From: Sphingobacterium paludis
GTDB taxonomy: Bacteria > Bacteroidota > Bacteroidia > Sphingobacteriales > Sphingobacteriaceae
Length of the DNA stretch: 64,000 nucleotides
Direction of reading: 5' to 3'
Assembly: GCF_004364125.1 (NCBI RefSeq)
Contig: NZ_SNZV01000002.1
Span: forward strand, 62,001-126,000
This document shows positions 19,657-29,867 of this stretch, piece by piece. Position 1 is the first letter of the stretch, and every line of letters begins with the position of its first letter. The notes below the pieces were generated by a model. The model made no database searches and was not told the DNA's origin. It was given only the letters and a program-made list of their open reading frames with translations. Position numbers and translations under genes: made by a program.

Positions 19657-20208
19657 TCAGTGTTGCGTCAAATTTTTGTGCTTAACTCGTCGCTGGTAGA
19701 GGGAATAGATAACAACGGCGAGGACCCCAATAATGGCGATCAAAAGGTAGACAAGAAAGTTGCTTTGTTGATCATTTTGATCCAGCGTGCCCACCTGTTG
19801 GCGGAGCTTGTCGTTTTCGTCTTGCAGCTTGGTGATCGTTTTCATGTAGGCCGATACTTGCTTGTCATATTCATTCGCTAGCGCGGCGTGCCTATTGCTT
19901 TCGTAATCCTTCAAGTCGAGCAAACGTTTAGTCTCAACAAAGATGTTGTTGTCGGTGATCACGATTTCCTTGAGGATATCGATAGACTTCTGCATATCTT
20001 TCTTCGTTTTGAAGATTCCGAAGATTCCGGTTTTTTTGGTGATGCTCTCGTCATACGCTCCAAACCTAGCGCTTCGTTGATCTAACAGCTGGTTGACACG
20101 TAGCCGCTGTTGCTCATAATTAACGGAGTCACTGTCGTTTTGTGCAAACAGCGAAAGCGCGGAAAACTGCAAAACAAATACAACTAATAACGGTGCTATT
20201 CTTTTCAT
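19657..20208 (-). CDS. secreted or membrane-anchored coiled-coil protein, function unknown
   Basis: A 183-residue protein not assigned to a known family. It has a signal peptide (FVLQFSALSLFAQ), a charged segment, a coiled coil (residues about 100-145, e.g. KLQDENDKLRQQVGTL) and a C-terminal transmembrane helix (FLVYLLIAIIGVLAVVIYSLY) with a basic cytoplasmic tail (QRRVKHKN). The layout suggests a periplasmic coiled coil tethered to the inner membrane. It sits between the SAM hydrolase and ABC exporter genes on the same strand. Confidence 0.65.
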   Translation of the reverse strand: MKRIAPLLVVFVLQFSALSLFAQNDSDSVNYEQQRLRVNQLLDQRSARFGAYDESITKKTGIFGIFKTKKDMQKSIDILKEIVITDNNIFVETKRLLDLKDYESNRHAALANEYDKQVSAYMKTITKLQDENDKLRQQVGTLDQNDQQSNFLVYLLIAIIGVLAVVIYSLYQRRVKHKNLTQH

Positions 20209-20265
20209 TTTCGTTTTTGAATTATATCTTCTAAAGACCAGTTGGCTTACGGCTTCAGAAAAAGA

Positions 20266-21060
20266 TTAACGACGTTGATTGTCCAAAAACTCAATCATGA
20301 TGATTTCATCTTGATGTAAGCCCAGTAGCCGGCTGGCGTGCCCTTTGTTTATGGCTATTTCCAGGAAATTACTAATGCCAAACAGGCAGAGCTTTTCACC
20401 TTCTGGCACCTCGTTGTAGTGCCAGCTTAAGCGGTTTATTGTTTCATTTCGTTTAAAGTGAAGTTTAAAACCGCGCCCGTTTTGCACATCATTGAACAGT
20501 TCTTTACTGATATTGCTGATTACATTGCCGAAAGAGTCAATATAAGAAACATGCCCTTTGATTGTACTGTGATCGACCAATGGCTGTATCATCACTTTCT
20601 TTAACGGTTTTTCAATAGGCTGCCCTATCGCGGATAGCTCGCCGCCTTTAGCAATGTGGCATGCCGCCTTCGTTAAGATGTCTGCCAACGGGAAATGAAG
20701 GTAGCGAAGATCTTGCATAATATCAATCTCAAAAAGTTCCTCCGGATCTTTATCGCCCAGGATGATCGAGAATATGCCGTTGTCAGCACCAACAAAGAAG
20801 TGATTTTCGAATTTCATCATGGTATAGTGTGCGCCCTCCTGAAAGACCGTGTCAATGCCGATAAGGTGTACGGTGCCATTTGGAAAATAATGGAAGGCAT
20901 TTCGCAAGACGACAGCAGCGCGCTGAATATCGAAAGAAGGAATCTCATGTGTGATATCCACCAAGCGTACATCGGGTAATTGCGATATAATGCTGCCTTT
21001 CAAGGCTGCTTGATAGAAGTCGCGATGTCCAAGATCTGTTGTTAGCGTTATTACTCCCAT
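20266..21060 (-). CDS. SAM hydroxide adenosyltransferase family protein (DUF62)
   Basis: Predicted to hydrolyse S-adenosylmethionine to adenosine and methionine, like archaeal and bacterial duf62 proteins related to fluorinase. The 264-residue protein opens with ITLTTDLGHRDFY, has the FVGADNGIFS motif (about residues 86-95) and the C-terminal SYIDSFGNVISNIS motif (about 172-185). I chose ATG at 21060; a start at 21075 would add five residues before the conserved GVITLTTD. Physiological role is unsettled. Confidence 0.88.
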   Translation of the reverse strand: MGVITLTTDLGHRDFYQAALKGSIISQLPDVRLVDITHEIPSFDIQRAAVVLRNAFHYFPNGTVHLIGIDTVFQEGAHYTMMKFENHFFVGADNGIFSIILGDKDPEELFEIDIMQDLRYLHFPLADILTKAACHIAKGGELSAIGQPIEKPLKKVMIQPLVDHSTIKGHVSYIDSFGNVISNISKELFNDVQNGRGFKLHFKRNETINRLSWHYNEVPEGEKLCLFGISNFLEIAINKGHASRLLGLHQDEIIMIEFLDNQRR

Positions 21061-21339
21061 AGTGTACCTCTTCAAGATACTAAAAAGTTAAAGAAAAATG
21101 GTGAATGCCTTTCTGCCAAAAAAGGGACTACAAAAGTAATAAAAGAAAGTGCAATAAAGTTTTTTAAGATTGTAAATTGTCCTTTTTTTCGCACCTCAGG
21201 CGAATAGATGATAATAGTTTGTATTTTTGGTGTATTAACATGTTTCGTAACAGCTGATTATAAAAAGTTGGATGTAGATGTTGCGCGATTACCGTGAAAA
21301 ACAGTTATATTTATTACAGATATTTAAAACGAACTACAT

Positions 21340-22296
21340 TTGAACGAGGTATTGATACAATTGGATGACGTCAATCTGATGACGTTATGGGGCGCCCAAA
21401 ATGAGCACTTTGAATTGGTTAAGAAAGGTTTTCCAAAACTTCGCTTGGTCGCTCGGGGAAATGAACTGAAAGTGTTGGGGGAGGAGTCTGAACAGGTTCG
21501 CTTCAAGGAAGTGTTTCAACGTATTCTGAACCATATCGAACAATTCCAATCTTTAAATTCCAACGCATTGGAAGACTTAGTTGGTGTTGTTCACGGTAAA
21601 CCCGATAAAAAGGATGTAGTGGAACCTACAGGTTTTCGCGGCGAGCCGATTGTATATGGACCCAATGGGTTGATCGTTCGGGCGCGCACGGCAAACCAAC
21701 GCCGTATGGTGGATAGTATCATCAAAAATGATATCCTTTTTGCGATAGGCCCTGCCGGTACCGGAAAGACCTACACCGCTGTGGCGCTAGCGGTACGCGC
21801 CTTGCGTAATAAAGAAATAAAACGTATTATTTTAACACGGCCTGCAGTAGAAGCAGGCGAGAATCTAGGCTTTTTACCCGGCGACCTGAAAGAAAAAGTT
21901 GATCCTTATCTACGGCCGCTGTATGATGCGCTGGATGATATGATTCCTGCTGACAAGCTTAAAGACTATCTGGAGCGCCGGGTGATCGAAGTAGCGCCGC
22001 TGGCCTTTATGCGTGGCCGGACTTTGGATAACTGTTTTGTGATTTTAGATGAGGCGCAAAATGCCACTGACATGCAGCTGAAAATGTTTTTGACACGTAT
22101 GGGGCCAACAGCAAAATTTATAGTAACCGGTGATTTGACGCAAATCGATTTGCCGAAAAAAACACAATCAGGCCTGGCGACAGCCGTAAAGCTACTGGAT
22201 AGTATCGAAGGGATTGAGATCATTCATTTAAGCGGAGCAGACGTGGTTAGGCACAAACTAGTAAGACGAATTCTAGAAGCTTACGGGGATATTTAA
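21340..22296 (+). CDS. phoH: PhoH family ATPase/RNA helicase-like protein
   Basis: A 318-residue cytoplasmic P-loop protein. Walker A is GPAGTGKT (about residues 140-147) and Walker B is [10 protein letters not shown] (about 231); the [19 protein letters not shown] segment is highly conserved in PhoH. Family members are linked to RNA metabolism and phosphate starvation. The start is TTG at 21340, as no ATG precedes the conserved [11 protein letters not shown] segment; related proteins begin at the same place. It precedes purC by 32 nt. Confidence 0.9.
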   Translation: MNEVLIQLDDVNLMTLWGAQNEHFELVKKGFPKLRLVARGNELKVLGEESEQVRFKEVFQRILNHIEQFQSLNSNALEDLVGVVHGKPDKKDVVEPTGFRGEPIVYGPNGLIVRARTANQRRMVDSIIKNDILFAIGPAGTGKTYTAVALAVRALRNKEIKRIILTRPAVEAGENLGFLPGDLKEKVDPYLRPLYDALDDMIPADKLKDYLERRVIEVAPLAFMRGRTLDNCFVILDEAQNATDMQLKMFLTRMGPTAKFIVTGDLTQIDLPKKTQSGLATAVKLLDSIEGIEIIHLSGADVVRHKLVRRILEAYGDI

Positions 22297-22328
22297 GAAA
22301 TCATGAAACGTGCATCGCACGAGTACAT

Positions 22329-23276
22329 ATGAATGCAATAAACGAGACAAATTTTAATTTTGAAGGGCAAACTGCCTTTTACAGAGGGAAGGTTCGTGAT
22401 GTATATACCATTGCGGATGAGTATTTAGTGATGGTTGCGTCGGATCGTATATCGGCCTTTGACGTCGTTCTTCCAAGAGCTATTCCATACAAAGGGCAAG
22501 TGCTGAATCAGATCGCTGCCAAATTTTTAGAGGCTACGGCCGATATTTTGCCGAACTGGGTGGTGTCCGTGCCTGATCCTAGTGTAACGATCGGGAAGAA
22601 ATGCGAGCCATTTAAAGTAGAGATGGTTATTCGTGGATACTTAGCCGGGCATGCATGGCGTACTTACAGAGAAGGTGGTAGGGAGCTTTGCGGTGTTTTA
22701 TTGCCAGAAGGCCTACGCGAAAACGACAAGCTGCCTGAACCGATAATCACGCCGACGACGAAAGCAGCGGTAGGACATGACGAAGACATCTCACGCGAAG
22801 AAATAATTGCACAAGGGATTGTGAGCGAGGACGATTATGTACAATTGGAAGCTTACACGCAGGCACTTTTTAAGCGGGGTACGGAAATAGCTGCTCAACG
22901 CGGCTTAATTTTAGTGGACACAAAGTATGAATTTGGTAAAAAGGATGGCGAGATCTGTTTGATGGATGAAATACATACACCGGACTCTTCCCGTTACTTC
23001 TATGCAGAGGGTTACGAAGAAAGGCAAGAACAGGCAAAGCCGCAAAAGCAGTTATCAAAGGAATTTGTTCGTCAGTGGTTGATTGAAAATGGTTTCCAAG
23101 GCAAAGACGGGCAGCATATCCCAGAGATGACCGATGACATTGTTCATTCGATCTCGGAAAGGTATATCGAGCTTTACGAGCATATTGCCGGTGAGAAATT
23201 TATCTATCCGGAAGCGGGTGAAGTTCTGTCGCGCGTGGAGAACAACGTGCAGCAAGCCTTGCAGGAGATTGTTTAA
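22329..23276 (+). CDS. purC: phosphoribosylaminoimidazole-succinocarboxamide synthase (SAICAR synthetase)
   Basis: Joins aspartate to CAIR using ATP in purine synthesis. The 315-residue protein shows GKVRDVYTI near residue 20, [19 protein letters not shown] (about 43), the [16 protein letters not shown] segment (about 100) and the C-terminal LVDTKYEFG / [14 protein letters not shown] motif that contacts the nucleotide. It belongs to the longer form (about 300 residues, as in yeast) rather than the 240-residue E. coli form. A structured RNA candidate follows at once. Confidence 0.95.
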   Translation: MNAINETNFNFEGQTAFYRGKVRDVYTIADEYLVMVASDRISAFDVVLPRAIPYKGQVLNQIAAKFLEATADILPNWVVSVPDPSVTIGKKCEPFKVEMVIRGYLAGHAWRTYREGGRELCGVLLPEGLRENDKLPEPIITPTTKAAVGHDEDISREEIIAQGIVSEDDYVQLEAYTQALFKRGTEIAAQRGLILVDTKYEFGKKDGEICLMDEIHTPDSSRYFYAEGYEERQEQAKPQKQLSKEFVRQWLIENGFQGKDGQHIPEMTDDIVHSISERYIELYEHIAGEKFIYPEAGEVLSRVENNVQQALQEIV

Positions 23277-23307
23277 CACGAAGGTCTCCAGTAGACCAAA
23301 ATATAGT

Positions 23308-23535
23308 AGAAGAAGCGTCTAAAAGCAATACCTGAAAATCATTGCGGGAAGGAGGGACGACGTCTGCGTAGGAAACCAATCTTCATGTTTGAGAGTGCAG
23401 ATTCGTGTTTTGGTCCTTCAAGCTCACGCTTAGCGCTGTGAGTTGCAGTACCTTAGAAGCTGTCTTCGGCAGTCGTCAATCGCCATCACCGTGAGGCTTT
23501 TTCCGTATTTAAACGTCCTTTTAGACGACTTCTAA
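23308..23535 (+). ncRNA. structured non-coding RNA candidate (6S-like architecture)
   Basis: The 319-nt gap between purC and the STAS gene is not coding and folds well. Bases 23311-23325 (AGAAGCGTCTAAAAG) pair with 23518-23533 as 15 bp with one bulged A, closing about 190 nt. Inside, GACGAC (23356-23361) pairs with GTCGTC (23472-23477), leaving a large asymmetric central bubble, and a distal hairpin forms from GCTCAC and GTGAGT near 23420-23442. A closing stem, central bubble and long distal arm is the shape of 6S RNA, and the size (about 225 nt) is close. I could not confirm the 6S consensus by eye; the strand is assumed from the context. Confidence 0.5.
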
Positions 23536-23595
23536 CCTTTGTTATCGTGTTTTCACGATGGTTGAAAACACAGGTCTTATAAAAATTAGATATAT

Positions 23596-23967
23596 ATGAA
23601 GTTCACAGTTGACAAACACGAACGTTATGTCGTTATCGAACCGTTAACAGACTTTCTTAACGGTGAGGCGGCAGCAAACTTAAAAGGGGAGTTTATGCTT
23701 CGCAATACGGGCGGGCAACGCAATATTGTACTCAACCTTTGCCATGTGCAAGACGCCGACGAAGATGGTATCCGGATGGGGCTACTTGCGCGGAGGTTGT
23801 GCAAGGCGTCTGGCGGGCTGTTTATCCTAACGGGATTAAACAAGCGACTCACGGACTTGTTGAAGATCACAAACCTGGAAGGGTATTTTAAAACAGCGTC
23901 TTCCGTTGCGAAGGCTGAAGACATGATTTTCGGTAACGAAATCAGATTAGATTTAAGGGGAGAATAG
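23596..23967 (+). CDS. STAS-domain protein (anti-anti-sigma factor-like)
   Basis: A 123-residue cytoplasmic protein with a STAS-like fold: alternating strands and helices, with IVLNLCHVQDADEDGIRMGLLARRL around residues 45-69 where SpoIIAA-type proteins have the phosphorylatable Ser. Here Asp-Glu (DADEDG) replaces DSSG, so phosphorylation at that site is unlikely. Its stop is 2 nt before rnz, so the pair is co-transcribed. Function in this organism is unknown. Confidence 0.75.
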   Translation: MKFTVDKHERYVVIEPLTDFLNGEAAANLKGEFMLRNTGGQRNIVLNLCHVQDADEDGIRMGLLARRLCKASGGLFILTGLNKRLTDLLKITNLEGYFKTASSVAKAEDMIFGNEIRLDLRGE

Positions 23968-23969
23968 CT

Positions 23970-24884
23970 ATGGTGAGATTTGAAGTTTTGATTTTGGGCA
24001 ATAGCTCGGCAACACCTATGTACGGTCGCCATCCAACGTCCCAAATTCTCAATTTCAACGAACAGCTGTTTTTGATTGATTGTGGTGAAGGCACACAGAT
24101 GCAATTGTTCCGCTATGGCATTCGCAGCACCAGGATTAGCCATATCTTCATCAGCCATCTGCATGGCGATCATTATCTAGGACTGGTAGGGCTTTTGTCG
24201 TCTCAACATTTGATGGGCCGCCAAGCTGATCTGCATCTGTTTGGTCCCGCTCCCTTAAAGGAGATTCTGGATTTGCAATTTAAGCATTCGGATACACGAT
24301 TGCGGTACAACCTTATTTTCCATCCGACGAACCCTGGTGAAAGGGCAGTTATTTTAGATCTTCCAAGCCTAAAAGTAAGCACTTTTCCGCTGCAGCACCG
24401 CATAGCATGTACCGGATTTCGGTTTGACGAAGGCAAAAGACCGGCTACGCTAAACGTCGAAGAGGTGGAAAAGCAGAAGGTGCCAACCGCTTTTTTGAAG
24501 CTTCTGAAAAGGGGTGTCGACTGTGTAGATAAAAAAGGGGTGGTCTATAAAGCTGCTGATCTCACGCTACCCGGAGATAAACCGCGTAGCTATGCCTATT
24601 GTTCGGATACCGTTATGAGCGATGCTTACTTCGACGCGATACGCGATGTAAACCTTCTTTACCATGAATCGACTTTTCTGCATGATATGGTAGACCGCGC
24701 CAAAGAAACTTTTCACACCACAAGCAAGGAGGCTGCAGAAGTGGCAAAAGAAGTTCATGCGCAGCGACTCCTTTTAGGGCATTATTCGGCACGCTATAGA
24801 GATTTGCAGCCCTTGCTGGACGAAAGCCAAGCAATTTTTCCCAATACGGCCCTCTCGGAAGAAGGAAAATGGTTTACGGTGTAA
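23970..24884 (+). CDS. rnz: ribonuclease Z (tRNase Z, tRNA 3' endonuclease)
   Basis: Removes the 3' trailer of tRNA precursors. The 304-residue metallo-beta-lactamase protein shows LGNSSATP at the N-terminus, the metal motif FISHLHGDHYLGLVGLL (about residues 60-76), DTVMSDAYFD (about 212) and the C-terminal LLLGHYSARY (His about 268), all typical of the short tRNase Z form. Length fits the family (about 305). It directly follows the STAS gene. Confidence 0.93.
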   Translation: MVRFEVLILGNSSATPMYGRHPTSQILNFNEQLFLIDCGEGTQMQLFRYGIRSTRISHIFISHLHGDHYLGLVGLLSSQHLMGRQADLHLFGPAPLKEILDLQFKHSDTRLRYNLIFHPTNPGERAVILDLPSLKVSTFPLQHRIACTGFRFDEGKRPATLNVEEVEKQKVPTAFLKLLKRGVDCVDKKGVVYKAADLTLPGDKPRSYAYCSDTVMSDAYFDAIRDVNLLYHESTFLHDMVDRAKETFHTTSKEAAEVAKEVHAQRLLLGHYSARYRDLQPLLDESQAIFPNTALSEEGKWFTV

Positions 24885-25049
24885 TGTTCAGCGTACTGTG
24901 CTGACCCTTTTCCTGATAGCTCTATTTTATTGCGCTACCGAACGTCAGGCGTGGGGGTACTTCGTCGATGCGTGATCATCAAAATCTGGGAAACAGTCAA
25001 AATAAAACCCATGCTCCTTATTGTAGGATATTAGTTACATAATAAACTG

Positions 25050-25083
25050 GAAAATTTAGTTTTTCGTCAGCATAATAATTTTG
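25050..25083 (+). promoter_or_regulatory. predicted promoter of the his cluster
   Basis: TAATTTTG at 25076-25083 fits the TAnnTTTG -7 box; the -33 region near 25052-25056 has only a weak TTTAG. Transcription would start near 25089, giving a 40-nt leader before the hisC ATG. No histidine-rich leader peptide or attenuator was seen between it and hisC. Confidence 0.4.
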
Positions 25084-25129
25084 TAGACCTGAACAAATTA
25101 TCTAAGTTTACACGCTCAACAAAACAATT

Positions 25130-26200
25130 ATGAAAGAGTCTTTCAACCTGGACGCTCTACTGAGGGATAATATTCGGAAATTAGTGCCCTATTCATCCGC
25201 ACGCGATGAATTTCAAGGGGAGGCATCTGTTTTATTGGATGCTAATGAAAATGCTTTTGGGTCGCCGTACTCGAAAAACTATAACCGCTATCCGGATCCG
25301 CTCCAACATCATTTGAAAGAAAAACTTTACCAGATAAAAGGCGTGCCGGCCGAGCACACCTTTTTAGGAAATGGCAGCGACGAGGCTATTGATATTTTGT
25401 TTCGTGCTTTCTGCGAGCCAGGCCGCGATAATGTGATCTTGGTGCCGCCGACATATGGTATGTATGAGGTATCTGCTAATATCAATAACGTCGCTTATAA
25501 GAAAGTAAATTTAACGCCGTCCTATCAACTGGATCTGGATGGTATCGCTGCCGCAATTGATGCACATACCAAATTGATATTTATCTGTTCACCAAATAAT
25601 CCAACAGGCAATAGCATCAATCGGCAGGATATTGAAACGATACTGGTAAACTTTGACGGTATTGTGGTGATTGATGAAGCGTATATCAACTTCTCGAAAC
25701 AGCCATCCTTCGCACAGGCGCTTCACGAATTCCCTAACATGGTGGTTTTACAGACGCTGTCGAAAGCTTGGGGACTTGCTGCCTTGCGTCTTGGTATGGC
25801 ATTCGCCAGCAAAGACATTATCACGGTTTTTAACAAAATAAAGCCACCTTACAACATCAACCAGGCGACGCAGGAGATTGTTCTCGAAGCCTTATCAGGC
25901 ATAGAGCAGGTAAATGGTTGGATCAAGAATATTGTCGTGGAACGTGATGAGCTTTCAGCGTTGTTGGCCGAGCTGCCGCAGGTTGAGCATGTTACGCCTT
26001 CCGACGCGAATTTTATTTTGGTAAAATTGCAAGAGCCGCGCCAGCTCTATACTTATCTGGTGGATCGCGGGATTATTGTGCGCGATCGCTCGAAAGTGGA
26101 GCTTTGTGAAGGCTGTTTACGTTTTACAATAGGCACACCCAATGAAAATGCGCTGCTATACCAATCTGTTTGTGCATTTTACAACAATACTGTAGATTAA
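25130..26200 (+). CDS. hisC: histidinol-phosphate aminotransferase
   Basis: Converts imidazole-acetol phosphate and glutamate to histidinol phosphate. A 356-residue fold-type I PLP enzyme: LDANENAFGSPYS (substrate-binding N-terminus), YRYPDP-like NRYPDP, the FLGNGSDEAID loop (about residue 80), SPNNPTGN (about 162), DEAYINF (about 186) and the PLP lysine in LSKAWGLAALRLG (about 216), with Arg in CLRFTIG near the C-terminus. First gene of the his cluster; hisG and hisD, usually upstream in Bacteroidota, are not here. Confidence 0.96.
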   Translation: MKESFNLDALLRDNIRKLVPYSSARDEFQGEASVLLDANENAFGSPYSKNYNRYPDPLQHHLKEKLYQIKGVPAEHTFLGNGSDEAIDILFRAFCEPGRDNVILVPPTYGMYEVSANINNVAYKKVNLTPSYQLDLDGIAAAIDAHTKLIFICSPNNPTGNSINRQDIETILVNFDGIVVIDEAYINFSKQPSFAQALHEFPNMVVLQTLSKAWGLAALRLGMAFASKDIITVFNKIKPPYNINQATQEIVLEALSGIEQVNGWIKNIVVERDELSALLAELPQVEHVTPSDANFILVKLQEPRQLYTYLVDRGIIVRDRSKVELCEGCLRFTIGTPNENALLYQSVCAFYNNTVD

Positions 26201-26208
26201 AAAAATAA

Positions 26209-26233
26209 GGCCCTCCTTGCATAGAAGAGGGCC
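26209..26233. terminator. terminator-like hairpin inside the his cluster
   Basis: GGCCCTC (26209-26215) pairs with GAGGGCC (26227-26233) around an 11-nt loop. On the plus strand it is followed by only GTTTAAT, while the opposite side has a strong A-run, so as a plus-strand terminator it is weak. It lies between hisC and hisB and may set partial polarity in the operon. Confidence 0.5.
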
Positions 26234-26254
26234 GTTTAATACCCGATAACTTGT

Positions 26255-27394
26255 ATGTCTGAATTATTAAAACGCGTGTTATTTATCGATCGAGATGGTA
26301 CCTTGATTACGGAGCCAGAAGACGAGCAGATTGATTCTTTTGCGAAACTAAAGTTCTATCCCGGCGCGCTGCAGTACCTTCCACGGATTGCAAAAGAGTT
26401 GGATTTTGAGCTTATTCTTGTTTCTAATCAAGATGGTTTAGGAACAGATTCTCATCCGGAAGCCAACTTTTGGCCTGTGCACAACTTTATCGTTGATACC
26501 TTTGCTGGCGAGGGTGTGATATTTGCCAAAGAACATATCGACCGAACTTTTCCACATGAAAATGCATTGACACGTAAGCCCGGTGTTGGAATGTTGCAGG
26601 AATACTTTAACGTCGAGCGTTATAACTTGGCCGAATCATTTGTTATTGGCGATCGTTTGAATGACGTCAAGTTGGCCGAAAACCTTGGCGCGCGCGCCAT
26701 ATGGTTGCGTAATAATGACGCGTTGGGAAAAGCAGAGAATTTGATACACAATGCAGATGTGGTGGCTCTGGAGAGTGGCGATTGGAAATCGATTTATGAG
26801 TTTTTGAAGCTAAAAACGCGAACAGGCGAGCATCGGCGGAAGACAAACGAAACCGATATCTTTATCGAACTGAACTTGGACGGTTCTGGTAAATCGTCTA
26901 TAGACACGGGGTTGCCGTTTTTTGATCATATGTTGGATCAGATTGCAAGACACGGTGCCATCGATCTGACCGTGAAAGCCAAGGGCGACCTGCATATCGA
27001 TGAACACCATACCATTGAAGATACAGGCATCGCGCTTGGTGAAATATTTCTGCAGGTTCTTGGTGACAAGCGAGGTATTGAACGCTATGCATATACATTG
27101 CCGATGGACGACTGCTTAGCTCAGGTGGCCATAGACTTTGGTGGCAGAAATTGGATCGTGTGGGATGCGACATTTAATAGGGAAAAGATAGGTGATATGC
27201 CTACCGAGATGTTTTTTCATTTCTTTAAATCCTTTTCCGACGCTTCAAAGTCCAATCTCAATATTAAAGCCGAAGGCGATAATGAACACCATAAGATCGA
27301 AGCAATTTTCAAAGCATTCGCCAAATCTATAAAAAAGGCCGTGCGGCGAGATGCAGAGAATATGCAGTTGCCTAGTACAAAAGGTGTTCTGTAA
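26255..27394 (+). CDS. hisB: bifunctional histidinol-phosphatase / imidazoleglycerol-phosphate dehydratase
   Basis: Catalyses two steps of histidine synthesis. The 379-residue protein fuses an N-terminal HAD phosphatase (nucleophile Asp in FIDRDGTLI, residues 12 and 14; [17 protein letters not shown] about 128) to a C-terminal dehydratase (residues about 190-379) with the manganese-binding HHTIED (about 250) and [15 protein letters not shown] near the C-terminus. The fused form is known from enterobacteria and many Bacteroidota. Confidence 0.96.
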   Translation: MSELLKRVLFIDRDGTLITEPEDEQIDSFAKLKFYPGALQYLPRIAKELDFELILVSNQDGLGTDSHPEANFWPVHNFIVDTFAGEGVIFAKEHIDRTFPHENALTRKPGVGMLQEYFNVERYNLAESFVIGDRLNDVKLAENLGARAIWLRNNDALGKAENLIHNADVVALESGDWKSIYEFLKLKTRTGEHRRKTNETDIFIELNLDGSGKSSIDTGLPFFDHMLDQIARHGAIDLTVKAKGDLHIDEHHTIEDTGIALGEIFLQVLGDKRGIERYAYTLPMDDCLAQVAIDFGGRNWIVWDATFNREKIGDMPTEMFFHFFKSFSDASKSNLNIKAEGDNEHHKIEAIFKAFAKSIKKAVRRDAENMQLPSTKGVL

Positions 27395-27545
27395 TTTTGG
27401 TATGATATATGACCATATTGCCATTTATAAAGGTTACAAAGATAACGGGTTGAAAGGTGTAAGGATGATATGGTTAGCGTATAGGCACTAAAAAAATAAA
27501 TACGCTACACGCTATATTTACTACGCTATACCCAGTACGAACAAC

Positions 27546-28136
27546 ATGATAGGAATAGTCAATTACGGCGCCGGGAATATATTTTCTTTGACGGCAGCTT
27601 TAGATCGCGTAGGGCTGCTTTACGGAATGATCAATGAAGCGCAGGATTTCCAGAAGTATGATCACATCATCATTCCGGGAGTAGGGCACGCGGGGGCGGC
27701 GATGCAAAAACTAAAAGAGTCTGGCCTTGTGGAGCATATTGTGGCGCTCAAGAAGCCAGTTTTAGGGATTTGTGTGGGAATGCAACTACTAACGGCTTAT
27801 TCGGAGGAGGGAAATGCGGATCTACTCAATCTTATTCCCTTGAATACATTGCATTTTGACAAGCGTATGGAAGAGAAAGTTCCTCATATGGGGTGGAATA
27901 GTATCTCGCCTAACGGTAATAGTGCGTTATTTCATCATATTCCCGATGGAAGTTACGTGTATTTCGTTCATTCTTACTTTATTGAGTCAGACCCTGTATT
28001 TTCGGCTGCACATTGTCAATATGGGATCGATTTTTCAGCCGCGATACAGCGAGATAACTTTTTTGGCGTGCAGTTTCACCCGGAGAAATCTGGAAAAGTG
28101 GGCGAGCAATTGCTCTTAAATTTTGCTAAGCTGTAG
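27546..28136 (+). CDS. hisH: imidazole glycerol phosphate synthase glutaminase subunit
   Basis: Class I glutamine amidotransferase that feeds ammonia to HisF. The 196-residue protein has NYGAGNIFSL at the start, the nucleophile Cys in LGICVGMQLL (about residue 77), and His/Glu in GVQFHPEKSG near residue 180. It lies 151 nt after hisB; the gap holds low-complexity sequence with TACGCTA-type repeats. Works with hisF two genes downstream. Confidence 0.95.
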   Translation: MIGIVNYGAGNIFSLTAALDRVGLLYGMINEAQDFQKYDHIIIPGVGHAGAAMQKLKESGLVEHIVALKKPVLGICVGMQLLTAYSEEGNADLLNLIPLNTLHFDKRMEEKVPHMGWNSISPNGNSALFHHIPDGSYVYFVHSYFIESDPVFSAAHCQYGIDFSAAIQRDNFFGVQFHPEKSGKVGEQLLLNFAKL

Positions 28137-28241
28137 GTATATGGTTGTTTTTTAATATCTTTAGAAGCTGTATTTCAATTTGAAAAGGAGCCTTTGTTAT
28201 TTACATTTTTTAATTTTAATTTTTGAGTCTTAAGTTGTAAT

Positions 28242-28331
28242 GCCCGTAAGACATCACTTTATTAGTTTTTGACGTATTACTTCTGACTTTTCAATTTTTA
28301 CTTGTTTAGATTTTTAACTTACTACTTAACT
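28242..28331 (+). repeat. T-rich degenerate repeat upstream of hisA
   Basis: Loosely repeated ACTT-containing units (e.g. ACTTCTGACTTTTCAATTTT, TTTTAACTTACTACTTAAC) that end right at the hisA ATG. They resemble the stronger repeat before hisIE and, inverted, the one before ruvA. In each case the T-rich strand is the coding strand and the repeat directly precedes the start codon. Confidence 0.5.
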
Positions 28332-29084
28332 ATGTATATCATACCTGCAATTGATGTTTTGGACAAGAAGGTTGTCCGTTTAAGAGAAGGTAATTATGAC
28401 GATGTCACCACGTATGAAATTTCGTTGGAAGAGCAGATCGAGAAATACCACGCCAACGGTACCGAAATTGTACATATCATTGATTTGAATGGCGCAAAGG
28501 GAGACTTTAGTAACCAAGAATACCTCTTTGAAATCATTCAGAAGACAGATATGAAGGTGCAGTATGGCGGTGGTGTACGGAGCATAGATAAGGTAAAAGA
28601 GCTTGTCGACGCGGGTATCTACCGGGTTATCGTTGGTACACAAGCTATTACCAATCCTACATTTTTAGAAGATCTGAGCAAACTCAACGAAGGCCGTGTA
28701 AAATACGCTGATCACATTGTTATAGCCATTGACGTGCTGGATGAAGTCATAAAATATTCGGGATGGTTAGAAAGTTCTCCTATCAAGCTCATCGAATACA
28801 TTGATAAGTGCTTAGCATTAGGATTTTTCCGTTTTTTATGTACTGACATTAGCAAAGACGGGAAATTGGGCGGTGCCGGTGTAGAGCTTTACCAAAAACT
28901 ATTGGATCATTCTCCTATCATTAAATTGATTGGGTCTGGTGGAATTAGCTCTATGGATGATATCCGTGTATTGAATGATCTGGGCAGAATGGAATCTTGC
29001 GTGGTCGGAAAAGCGATTTATGAAAATAAGATCACAATAGAGGAAATTAAGGACTGGAACCTGAAATCGCTCATTAACTTTTAA
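28332..29084 (+). CDS. hisA: phosphoribosylformimino-5-aminoimidazole carboxamide ribotide isomerase
   Basis: Isomerises ProFAR to PRFAR. A 250-residue TIM barrel beginning [17 protein letters not shown], with the catalytic Asp at residue 8, [14 protein letters not shown] (about 49), [10 protein letters not shown] (about 79), and the second catalytic Asp in [14 protein letters not shown] (about 165-178), with [10 protein letters not shown] (about 200). I chose ATG at 28332; an in-frame start at 28302 adds ten residues read from the low-complexity leader. It is followed by hisF after 1 nt. Confidence 0.95.
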   Translation: MYIIPAIDVLDKKVVRLREGNYDDVTTYEISLEEQIEKYHANGTEIVHIIDLNGAKGDFSNQEYLFEIIQKTDMKVQYGGGVRSIDKVKELVDAGIYRVIVGTQAITNPTFLEDLSKLNEGRVKYADHIVIAIDVLDEVIKYSGWLESSPIKLIEYIDKCLALGFFRFLCTDISKDGKLGGAGVELYQKLLDHSPIIKLIGSGGISSMDDIRVLNDLGRMESCVVGKAIYENKITIEEIKDWNLKSLINF

Positions 29085-29085
29085 T

Positions 29086-29838
29086 ATGTTAGCTAAGCGC
29101 ATCATCCCCTGCCTTGATGTCAAAGATGGACGAACGGTAAAGGGGGTAAATTTTGTCGATCTACGTGATGCTGGTGATCCTGTGGAACTCGCATGGGAAT
29201 ATTCCCAGCAAGGGGCAGATGAGCTCGTCTTTTTAGACATAACGGCGACCCATGAAAAGCGTAAAACGACAATAGAACTTGTTAAGTCTGTTGCCCGTCA
29301 GGTCAATATTCCGTTTACAATAGGCGGCGGTATTAACGAGCTTAGGGATGCAGAAATCCTGCTAAATGCCGGCGCAGATAAGATTTCGATAAATTCTGCT
29401 GCGGTAAGACGACCCGAGCTGATAAACGAGCTGGCTAACGCCTTCGGTAGGCAGTTTGTTGTGATTGCCGTAGACACTCGCTATGTAGAGGGAGGAAATT
29501 TTGTGCATTTACGCGGTGGACGCGATAAAACGGATATCGATACATCGGAATGGATAGTAGAGGCTCAGGATCGGGGCGCTGGTGAAATTTTGCTCACTTC
29601 TATGGATCATGATGGAACGAAAAATGGCTTTGATAATGGTTTTTTAAAAGCCATTAACGAGCGTATTCATATCCCGTTGATCGCATCTGGCGGTGCAGGC
29701 AACGTACAACATTTTATAGACACATTTAAACAAGCGAATGTGGATGCTGCACTCGCCGCCTCCGTTTTTCACTATGGCGAGATCTTGATTCCCGATTTGA
29801 AAGAAGCCTTGCATAACGAAGGAATAGTCGTCAGATAA
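29086..29838 (+). CDS. hisF: imidazole glycerol phosphate synthase cyclase subunit
   Basis: Makes imidazole glycerol phosphate and AICAR from PRFAR with ammonia from HisH. The 250-residue TIM barrel shows [19 protein letters not shown] at the N-terminus (catalytic Asp 11), [13 protein letters not shown] (about 49), [12 protein letters not shown] (about 80), [17 protein letters not shown] (catalytic Asp about 131 region, about 170 here), and [11 protein letters not shown]. Only 1 nt separates it from hisA, so the two are tightly coupled. Confidence 0.96.
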   Translation: MLAKRIIPCLDVKDGRTVKGVNFVDLRDAGDPVELAWEYSQQGADELVFLDITATHEKRKTTIELVKSVARQVNIPFTIGGGINELRDAEILLNAGADKISINSAAVRRPELINELANAFGRQFVVIAVDTRYVEGGNFVHLRGGRDKTDIDTSEWIVEAQDRGAGEILLTSMDHDGTKNGFDNGFLKAINERIHIPLIASGGAGNVQHFIDTFKQANVDAALAASVFHYGEILIPDLKEALHNEGIVVR

Positions 29839-29867
29839 CGTAGTTTGGAGTTATGTACCTTGATATG

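Noticed and set aside
23541..23570. Hairpins ATCGTG/CACGAT and GTTTTCA/TGAAAAC as the terminator of the RNA candidate.
   Set aside because: They exclude each other and no T-run follows either; not listed as a terminator.
24970..25045. Histidine leader peptide (an open frame starting MRDHQNLG) before hisC.
   Set aside because: Only two His codons, not consecutive, and it lies upstream of the best promoter.
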